A stretch of DNA of 64,000 nucleotides from Myxococcales bacterium. GTDB taxonomy: Bacteria; Myxococcota_A; Polyangia; Polyangiales; Polyangiaceae. Below are positions 58,613 to 64,000 of the stretch, piece by piece. The DNA lies in contig JAJZQG010000001.1 of assembly GCA_021847645.1 (NCBI GenBank), positions 41,823 through 105,822 on the forward strand, read 5' to 3'. Positions within the stretch are counted from its first letter, which is position 1. Each line of letters starts with the position of its first letter. Both the position numbers and the translations under genes were made by a program. The notes beneath the pieces are model-generated. The model made no database searches. It was given only the letters and a program-made list of their open reading frames with translations, and was not told the DNA's origin.

Positions 58613-59560
58613 ATGATGTCGTCAATGCCCTCGGCTCGAGCAGACGTGAAGGTCGGGTTCGCCTGCAACAATCGCTGCCTGTTCTGCGCGCAAGGTCACA
58701 AGCGTGAGGGCTGCGCGCACGTGCCTTTCGAGGAGATGCTCGAGCGGCTGAAGAAGGGACGCGAGACCAGCGACGAGCTGGTGCTCACGGGCGGAGAGCC
58801 GACGATCCATCCGAGGCTGCTGGATGTGATCCGCGAGGCGAAGGCTCTCGGCTACCGGCAGATCCAGGTGCAGACCAACGGGCGAAGGTTAGGCTACGGC
58901 AATTTCGTCGACGAGCTGGTGCGGGCGGGGGCGACGGAGTTCTCGCCAGCGCTGCACGGCTCGACGGCCCAGATGCACGACTCGTTGACGCGAGCGCCGG
59001 GAAGCTTCCGTCAGACGGTGGCGGGCATCCGCAACCTGCGAGCGCGCAAGCTGCCCATCGTGACCAACAGCGTCGTGGTGCGCGCGAACGTGCCGCAGGT
59101 GCCAGCGCTGGTGGAGCTGCTCGCGCGTCTCGGCGTGGACCAGGCGCAGCTGGCGTTCGTGCACCCGGTGGGCACCGCGCTCGAGCTGTTCGACGAGGTG
59201 GTGCCGCGTCTCTCCGACGTGGTGGAGCCCATCCGCGAGGCACGATCCATCGCCAAGAGTCACGGGCTGGTGCTGGTCACCGAGGCCGTGCCGCTGTGCT
59301 TCCTGCGCGGCATGGAGGAGCTCGCGGTCGAGGACCGTATCCCCAAGACCACGGTGATCGATCTCGACGGACAGCCCTTCGACTACTCGACGTGGCGTCC
59401 GGCGGAGGGCAAGTCGCACGGCCCGCCGTGCGAGCTGTGCGTCGAGAAGTTCCGCTGCGAAGGCCCGTGGCGGGAGTATCCCGACAAGTACGGCTGGGAC
59501 GAGTTCGTGCCCATCGAGGGACCGGGCGCCGACGCCCCGGAGCGGCGCGGCTTCGCGTGA
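58613..59560 (+). CDS. Radical SAM protein
   Basis: A 315-residue radical SAM enzyme. Cys18, Cys22 and Cys25 in 'CNNRCLFC' bind the 4Fe-4S cluster, and 'LVLTGGEPTIHP' binds SAM. Near the C-terminus 'PPCELCVEKFRCEG' has three more cysteines (spacing C-x2-C-x5-C), so an auxiliary cluster is possible, although it is not a full SPASM pattern. Substrate unknown. A GTG-started short ORF and a membrane peptidase gene follow with tiny overlaps, which suggests one transcript. ATG at 58613 or 58616. Confidence 0.87.
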   Translation: MMSSMPSARADVKVGFACNNRCLFCAQGHKREGCAHVPFEEMLERLKKGRETSDELVLTGGEPTIHPRLLDVIREAKALGYRQIQVQTNGRRLGYGNFVDELVRAGATEFSPALHGSTAQMHDSLTRAPGSFRQTVAGIRNLRARKLPIVTNSVVVRANVPQVPALVELLARLGVDQAQLAFVHPVGTALELFDEVVPRLSDVVEPIREARSIAKSHGLVLVTEAVPLCFLRGMEELAVEDRIPKTTVIDLDGQPFDYSTWRPAEGKSHGPPCELCVEKFRCEGPWREYPDKYGWDEFVPIEGPGADAPERRGFA

Positions 59561-59646
59561 TCTCCTCCGCGCCGTCGCCCGCATCCGCACCAGCGTGTGC
59601 TTGCACTTTGCGCCGTCGGACGATACGCAGGGACAGAGCCCGATGA
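59557..59646 (+). CDS. Possible 29-codon ORF linking radical SAM and peptidase genes
   Basis: The GTG overlaps the radical SAM stop (GTGA) and the TGA overlaps the start of the peptidase gene (ATGA). The product would be 29 residues: a Ser/Ala/Pro-rich first half with 'PACAC' followed by an Arg-rich second half. Such close fit on both sides is suggestive, but the frame is part of a longer open shadow of the radical SAM gene, and no ribosome site is needed or seen. A short peptide substrate of the flanking enzymes is speculation; a simple spacer is equally likely. Confidence 0.25.
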   Translation: MISSAPSPASAPACACTLRRRTIRRDRAR

Positions 59647-61955
59647 AGCCCCTGTACCGATCCCTGCCCATCGTGATCAGCACGATCGTGTCGGTCGTCG
59701 CCATGGCGGCGATCGGCTGGATTCCGCTGTTCGGCGGGCCGGGCTACGAGAGCTCCCTGGCGGCCGGTCTGAGCCTTCCGGCCCTGGTCGCGATCGCGAC
59801 GGCGCTGTCGGTCTCGGACGAGAAGCCCAAGCCTTGGGCGACCTACGTGCGCGGCATCGAGGTGGCGGTGGTCATCTCGGTGCTCACGTACGGCACGATG
59901 CTGCTGCACGGGCTTCGGGCCGGCTTCTGCGACGCGAGCGGCGGGACGGTCATGTTCCTGCTCGGACCGTTCTGCGGATCGCTGGTGGCCGGCGTATGGG
60001 GCGGGCTCTGTGGCGAGGTGGCGGGACGCATCTCCTCGAGGGGTTGGCGCCGTGCCGCGGCGGTTGTGCTGGCGCTGACCGCGCCGGTCGCAGGCATCGC
60101 CATCAGCCTCTGGCGCTTCTACTCGAGCCCGATGGTCTTCGCCTTCGACCCGTTTTTCGGGTTCTTCTCCGGCGCCGTGTACGACACGGTCGTGAACGAC
60201 GCGGTCAGCCGTCTGCTGTCCTACCGCGCGGGGACCGCGGCCACGCTGCTCGCAGCGGGCGCGGCCTGGTCGATGTTCCGTCGGGATGACGAAGGCAAGC
60301 TGCGCTTCGTGCCCACGCGCCACCCGGGCGTGGCGTGGTTCGCGGTGGTGGCCGCGGCGGCGTCCGTGATCATCACGGCCGAGGGCGCGCGTCTGGGCCA
60401 CTGGCAGACCGCCCAGACGATCGAGAACACGCTGGGCGGCATGCTCAAGGACGAGCACTGCGAGGTGGTCTATCCGCGATCGCTCTCGGCCGAGGCGGCG
60501 AACCTGCTGCTGCGCGATTGCGACGAGCAATCGCACCAGGTGGCCGCCTGGTTCGACGCACCCTCCGCGCCCGTCATCCGAGCGTACTTCTTCGAGGACG
60601 CGCAGCAGAAGCGCGAGCTGATGGGCGCAGCGCGCACGGCGATCGCCAAGCCATGGCGCCGCGAGGTCTACCTTCGTCTCGAGACCTATCCGCACCCGAT
60701 CATGGGCCACGAGATCGCCCACGTCATGGCCGGCACCTACGCGCCCGGCCCGCTGCACATCGCGGGAAGCTACAGCGGGCTGCTGCCCAATCCGGGGCTC
60801 ATCGAAGGCGTGGCGGTCGCGGCGTCGCCGGACGACGACCTGTTGAGCCCGGAGCAGTGGTCCGCCGCGATGCTGCAGCTCGGCCTGCTGCCCAAGCTGT
60901 CCGACGTGTTCGCGCTGGGCTTTCTCGGTCAGAACTCCGAGGTCTCCTACACGGTTGCCGGCGCGTTCGTCATGTGGCTGCGGCACGAGAAAGGGCCCTA
61001 CGCCGTCGCGAGCTGGTACTCCGGCGACTCGCTCGAGAACGTGGCGAATGCCTCGCTCGCCATGCTCGAGGAGCAGTGGAAGGGCGCGCTGCGCAAGATG
61101 CGTCTGCCGCCCCAGGCGCTCGACGTGGCGCGCGCGCGCTTCGATCGTCCCGGCGTGTTCGGCAGGAAGTGCCCGCACGCCATCGACATGTACGACGCCA
61201 AGGGCCGCGCGCTGGCCGCCAGCGGAGACTGCGTGGGCGCTTGCGAGGAGTTCGATCGGGTGACCCGGCTCGATCCGCACGACATCCCGTCGCGCTTCGG
61301 CCTGGCGGCGTGCCTGCCGCGAACCAGCGGCGTCGATGCGGCGCGCAAGGCCTACGAGCAGCTCGTGGCCGATCAGACCATGCCGATGGAGCAGCGCAAC
61401 CGGGCGCGCGAGGACATCGCCGATCTGGACCTGATGACCGGCCGTCCCGACGACGCCGAGAAGATCTACAAGCAGCTTCTGGACAAGATGTTCGACGAGG
61501 ACGAGCTTCGGACCATCGACGTGAAGCTTCGCGCCGCGCGCGACCCGGCCGACACTCGTCCGATCACGGAGCTGCTGTTCGGAACGCTGCAGCGTCCGCC
61601 GGATCCGCGGCTGGCCTACGCGCTGCTCGGCAAGTGGATGGCCGACATGCCGTCGGACGGCCTGCCTGCGTATCTCATCGGGCGCAACCTGATGTTCGGC
61701 GGATTGTGGTCCGAGTCGGCCGAGTTCCTGGATTGGGCCATCCAACGTCGGCTGCCGGAGGAGCGGGTGCTTCGCGAGGCGCTTCGGCTGCGGACGATCG
61801 CGGCGTGCGCGCTGGGGGATGGCGAGCAGGCGCGAAGGACGTATGCGAGGTGGAAGGCGATGCCAGGGGTGCCGGAGATTCGTCGGACGGTGATGGAGCG
61901 GCGATTGGGGTCGTGCATTGCGCCGCGGAGCGACGATCGGCCGGAGGCGAAGTAG
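59643..61955 (+). CDS. Membrane-embedded gluzincin-type metallopeptidase with TPR tail
   Basis: A 770-residue protein. The first 250 residues hold about six membrane helices. Then a soluble domain carries the zinc motif 'HEIAH' (His356, Glu357, His360) in 'IMGHEIAHVMAG' and a third glutamate ligand, Glu388 in 'GLIEGVAVA', 27 residues on, the gluzincin layout seen in M1/M61-like peptidases. Residues 500-760 are helical repeats, TPR-like ('ACEEFDRVTRLDPHDIPSRF'). The ATG at 59643 is chosen. It probably cleaves a protein or peptide at the membrane surface. It abuts the convergent gene at 61956. Confidence 0.8.
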   Translation: MKPLYRSLPIVISTIVSVVAMAAIGWIPLFGGPGYESSLAAGLSLPALVAIATALSVSDEKPKPWATYVRGIEVAVVISVLTYGTMLLHGLRAGFCDASGGTVMFLLGPFCGSLVAGVWGGLCGEVAGRISSRGWRRAAAVVLALTAPVAGIAISLWRFYSSPMVFAFDPFFGFFSGAVYDTVVNDAVSRLLSYRAGTAATLLAAGAAWSMFRRDDEGKLRFVPTRHPGVAWFAVVAAAASVIITAEGARLGHWQTAQTIENTLGGMLKDEHCEVVYPRSLSAEAANLLLRDCDEQSHQVAAWFDAPSAPVIRAYFFEDAQQKRELMGAARTAIAKPWRREVYLRLETYPHPIMGHEIAHVMAGTYAPGPLHIAGSYSGLLPNPGLIEGVAVAASPDDDLLSPEQWSAAMLQLGLLPKLSDVFALGFLGQNSEVSYTVAGAFVMWLRHEKGPYAVASWYSGDSLENVANASLAMLEEQWKGALRKMRLPPQALDVARARFDRPGVFGRKCPHAIDMYDAKGRALAASGDCVGACEEFDRVTRLDPHDIPSRFGLAACLPRTSGVDAARKAYEQLVADQTMPMEQRNRAREDIADLDLMTGRPDDAEKIYKQLLDKMFDEDELRTIDVKLRAARDPADTRPITELLFGTLQRPPDPRLAYALLGKWMADMPSDGLPAYLIGRNLMFGGLWSESAEFLDWAIQRRLPEERVLREALRLRTIAACALGDGEQARRTYARWKAMPGVPEIRRTVMERRLGSCIAPRSDDRPEAK

Positions 61956-62744
61956 CTAGCGCGACTTCTTGAGGGCGGCCAGCTCGCGCTTGGCGGCGCG
62001 GACCTTGTCCTTGGCCGCGCGCTGCGCCTGCTTCAGATCGGCGCGCTCCTTGCGCGCCTGCTCCAGGGCCTGCTGCTTGGCCTGACGCTCGGCCTCGGTC
62101 AGCTGCGAGGGCGCCCGGCCCGGGAAGAAGCTCGAGGCCCAATCCCGCGGCAGCCCCAGCTCGGGCTTCTTGACGCGACGGCTGTCGAGCGCGACGAACA
62201 CCCTGTCGCGTGCCGCCTCGACCTCGTCGAGGTACTTCGCCAGCTCGCCCACCTCGCGGAAGTGACGATTGGCGGCGTCGGCGTCCTTCTTGGCGACGAT
62301 CGCGGTGTCGGCCGCCTTGACGTCGGCCTCGAAGATCTTGACGAAGGCCTTGAGCTCCGGGGCGCTCTCTTCCTTGAGCGCGCGAATCCAGACCTTGGCC
62401 GTCTCCAGCTCGGCGCCGAGCACCGGCCGGCGCGTGTCGGTCGGGCTCTGCTTGAAGTAGAAGGCCTCGCGGTCGGGGGCATGCGCGTGCACGGTCTTGG
62501 AGAAGTCCATGACGTGGCCGTCGAGCCGGTGGTCCGAGGTGGTGATCAGCCAGGAGGCTTTGGTTTGTGCGTCCCAGAACTCTAGCTGCCGCGTGTGGAC
62601 GGAGAGCCACTTGGTGAGGACTTCTTCGAGCACGGGCGCCTGGTCGGCGGCGTGCGGGTCGTTCTGACAAGCGAAAAGCGGAAATACGATCTCTTCGCGG
62701 ATGGTCTCGAGTGAAGCGTCCCTTCGGATCCTCGGAGCAGGCAT
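61956..62744 (-). CDS. Hypothetical protein with charged C-terminal coiled coil
   Basis: A 262-residue protein not recognised. Residues 1-150 are mixed alpha-beta with 'WDAQTKASWLITTSDHRLDG' and 'ETAKVWIRALKEE'; residues about 205-262 are a Lys/Arg/Ala coiled coil ('RQAKQQALEQARKERADLK'). No signal or membrane segment. The ATG at 62744 has a strong AGGAGG site 7 bases upstream. Its stop lies directly next to the peptidase stop, so the two genes converge. Codon use is normal. Confidence 0.75.
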   Translation of the reverse strand: MPAPRIRRDASLETIREEIVFPLFACQNDPHAADQAPVLEEVLTKWLSVHTRQLEFWDAQTKASWLITTSDHRLDGHVMDFSKTVHAHAPDREAFYFKQSPTDTRRPVLGAELETAKVWIRALKEESAPELKAFVKIFEADVKAADTAIVAKKDADAANRHFREVGELAKYLDEVEAARDRVFVALDSRRVKKPELGLPRDWASSFFPGRAPSQLTEAERQAKQQALEQARKERADLKQAQRAAKDKVRAAKRELAALKKSR

Positions 62745-63113
62745 CGTCGGCCTCCTGGTGATTCGCCGGCCACCCCGGCAGCGGCGAAGGAGTGTCGCGT
62801 ATGGCACTGGGTGATGGGCGTCAACAAGAATGTGGCCGGCTCAGGCGATCAGCGACCTTGGGCCGCGCCTGGTCGCGTCTCGGTGTTGGGGCCGCAAGCC
62901 GGGCAGCCGAAGGATCAATCGCCCCGTGTCCAAGCGCATCGTGCGGGTGTCTGGGCTCGCTCGTCGCGGCAAGGGCAACCACGTGCGGTTACTCCCTTAT
63001 GGACGAAGTCTTTGGCTGAGCTGCAAAGAACGCAGATGGACCGGCGAGTCCCGCAATCCGCACGATTCAGGCTCCCCCGTGCTCTCCGTGCCTGCGTGGT
63101 GAATATCCCGGCC
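62745..63113. other. Intergenic region with a decayed repeat-like segment
   Basis: 369 bases without a convincing gene. It should hold the promoter of the hypothetical gene (leftward). The right part, about 63020-63110, includes 'ctccgtgcctgcgtggtga' and 'aaagaacgcagatggacc', like the worn intergenic sequence found in many genomes, of the type 'cacggaggcacggagag'. This is a weak resemblance. Frames of 60-150 codons here are shadows with no domain. Confidence 0.4.
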
Positions 63114-63542
63114 TCAGCACCCGAGGATCGCAATATCCTTCACGTGGCCGAAGTCGCGATCGTGCGTCACCAGCGCGTAGCAATTCTCCGCCAACGCCAC
63201 CGCGAGCTGGAAGGCGTCCGGCAGCTTGAGACGATAGCGAACGCGCAGACGGGCCGCTGAGATCGCGATCTCTGCGTCGATGTTGCGAAGGCTCCAGCCT
63301 TGGCCGGTGGTCAGGAGCTTGGCGTAGCGTGCGGCGAGCGCCTCGTTTCCGCTCTTGATCGGGCCACAAGCCACCTCGGCCAACGTGATGGGCGTGACCA
63401 CCGCTCGCAACCGTCCTGCATCGAAATCGGCGAACAGCGGCTCGAAGGGCGCGCCGAGTTCGTTCCCTTCCAGAAGACACACAAGGGGGATCGTGTCGAT
63501 CAGCAGCCATGCTCCGTCGGGGATCTGAGCCGCCAGGTTCAT
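63114..63542 (-). CDS. vapC: VapC-type PIN-domain toxin
   Basis: A 142-residue PIN RNase. The acidic residues that hold the metal are visible: Asp16 in 'LLIDTIPLV', Glu56 in 'TLAEVACG', Asp109 in 'KLPDAFQLAVA' and Asp128/130 in 'THDRDF'. VapC toxins cut RNA, often initiator tRNA or rRNA, when their antitoxin is lost. The ATG at 63542 overlaps the antitoxin stop (ATGA). The module is complete, with the antitoxin gene first as usual. Confidence 0.92.
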   Translation of the reverse strand: MNLAAQIPDGAWLLIDTIPLVCLLEGNELGAPFEPLFADFDAGRLRAVVTPITLAEVACGPIKSGNEALAARYAKLLTTGQGWSLRNIDAEIAISAARLRVRYRLKLPDAFQLAVALAENCYALVTHDRDFGHVKDIAILGC

Positions 63543-63790
63543 TCCCACTCGTCTCGCAGCTCCGCGATCGTCCGCGAGGGGTTCGGACCCCACATCCCGC
63601 GGCCGCTACCCTTGAGCGCGAGCACCGACAGACGCGGCTGTGCGCTCTGGGCCTGCGCCACCGGCACTACCACCGCATAGGGCTTGCCCCGCTTGGTGAT
63701 CACGGTCGGAACGCCTCGGTGGGCCCGCTCCAACAGGTCGGGCAAGCGTGTCCGGGCCTCTTCAGCCCCACAGCGATATCGCGCCATCAT
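63539..63790 (-). CDS. vapB: VapB/Phd-type antitoxin
   Basis: An 83-residue antitoxin with an N-terminal Phd/YefM-like DNA-binding half ('EARTRLPDLLERAHRGVPTV' then 'ITKRGKPYAVVVP') and a C-terminal toxin-binding tail ending 'RTIAELRDEWE'. It should repress its own operon. The start is one of two ATGs (63790/63787). The operator would lie just upstream, at 63791-63810, where a dispersed repeat begins. Confidence 0.9.
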   Translation of the reverse strand: MMARYRCGAEEARTRLPDLLERAHRGVPTVITKRGKPYAVVVPVAQAQSAQPRLSVLALKGSGRGMWGPNPSRTIAELRDEWE

Positions 63791-63802
63791 CCAGCTCCGA
63801 CG

Positions 63803-63917
63803 TCTAAACTGGATCACGTTGAGATGGAGCCTTCTGGCGCCAGCGGTGGCCGGGGCCGGGCCCATCGGCGTCAAAGCATACCGGAGATGGGCATGAGGAG
63901 CCGCGAATCCGGCACCA
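63803..63917. repeat. Dispersed repeat, copy B (probable mobile-element end)
   Basis: The second copy of the repeat at 22651-22765, same orientation. It begins with 'tctaaactggatcacgttg', 12 bases upstream of the vapB start region, and includes the 3' end of a minus-strand gene that enters from the right edge. Both copies begin at the same base, as expected of a true element end. Its other end lies outside the window. Confidence 0.75.
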
Positions 63918-64000
63918 GCGGGCAGGTCTGTGCGGCGCGAAGGGAGAGCACGGCTTGCCCGCCTCGTCGAGCCAATGGCAGGGACTTGGTCAGCTCCGCC
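63871..64000 (-). CDS. C-terminal fragment of a gene in the repeat element
   Basis: The last 42 codons of a minus-strand gene that begins beyond the window. The final residues 'DSRLLMPISGML' are nearly the same as those in copy A ('DSRLLMPFSGKL'), with stop codons at the same place and three of seven base differences at third positions. This supports a real, possibly transposase, gene at the end of a mobile element. The family cannot be told from so short a stretch. Confidence 0.4.
   Translation of the reverse strand, partial: AELTKSLPLARRGGQAVLSLRAAQTCPLVPDSRLLMPISGML

Overview
The window is GC-rich, densely coded chromosomal DNA that looks like a member of the Myxococcota, probably Polyangia-like. 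This is inferred from gene content, not from a marker phylogeny. The clues are many small lipoproteins, one with a Gly/Ala/Ser/Thr-rich linker, Hanks-type kinase domains and a pseudokinase, REC proteins, large TPR signalling ATPases, and scattered type III secretion parts. Most genes are housekeeping. Stop/start overlaps (ATGA, GTGA, TTGA) are frequent, which implies many translationally coupled operons.

Layout. 1-6.7 kb: the tail of a secreted-type protein, an acyl-CoA synthetase, an orphan larE, then a leftward set (lipoprotein, SctS/FliQ-like export protein, TetR regulator, EpmA-like lysyl-tRNA-synthetase paralogue) and pgsA. 6.8-17.5 kb: a GT-C-like membrane protein, an L,D-transpeptidase lipoprotein, a small lipoprotein, glycogen phosphorylase and SMC. 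17.8-22.7 kb: FmdB-type zinc ribbon, leuS-lptE and a DUF72 protein. 22.65-23.8 kb: mobile-DNA debris, with a dispersed repeat and an IS630 transposase remnant. 23.8-29.5 kb: repeat-linker lipoprotein, lnt-cheY pair, and a REC-histidine kinase coupled to a cysteine desulfurase.

29.6-33.1 kb is a leftward operon (coiled-coil membrane protein, pyrF, rlmB, PMT-like transferase). 33.7-40.2 kb is the most unusual part: a leftward operon of a pseudokinase/GYF-like membrane protein, a type III secretion SctJ lipoprotein, two MlaF-type ATPases, two MlaE-type permeases and one MlaD/MCE protein. The two ATPases have complementary motif losses, as expected of an asymmetric heterodimeric ABC transporter.

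40.4-50.8 kb runs rightward: REC regulator, TPR ATPase, RavA/MoxR ATPase, dut, a short gap with two DnaA-box-like sites, dnaB, tsaC/Sua5, a TMTC-like membrane protein and a Tam-like methyltransferase whose 3' end overlaps rnpB. 51-56 kb: purE, a Ser/Thr kinase, a two-TM protein and a zinc-ribbon/beta-helix protein. 56-62.7 kb: an M16-like lipoprotein diverging from a radical SAM gene, a possible 29-codon ORF and a membrane gluzincin-type peptidase, then a convergent hypothetical gene. 63.1-64 kb: a vapBC toxin-antitoxin pair next to a second copy of the dispersed repeat, which contains the 3' end of a gene entering from the right edge.
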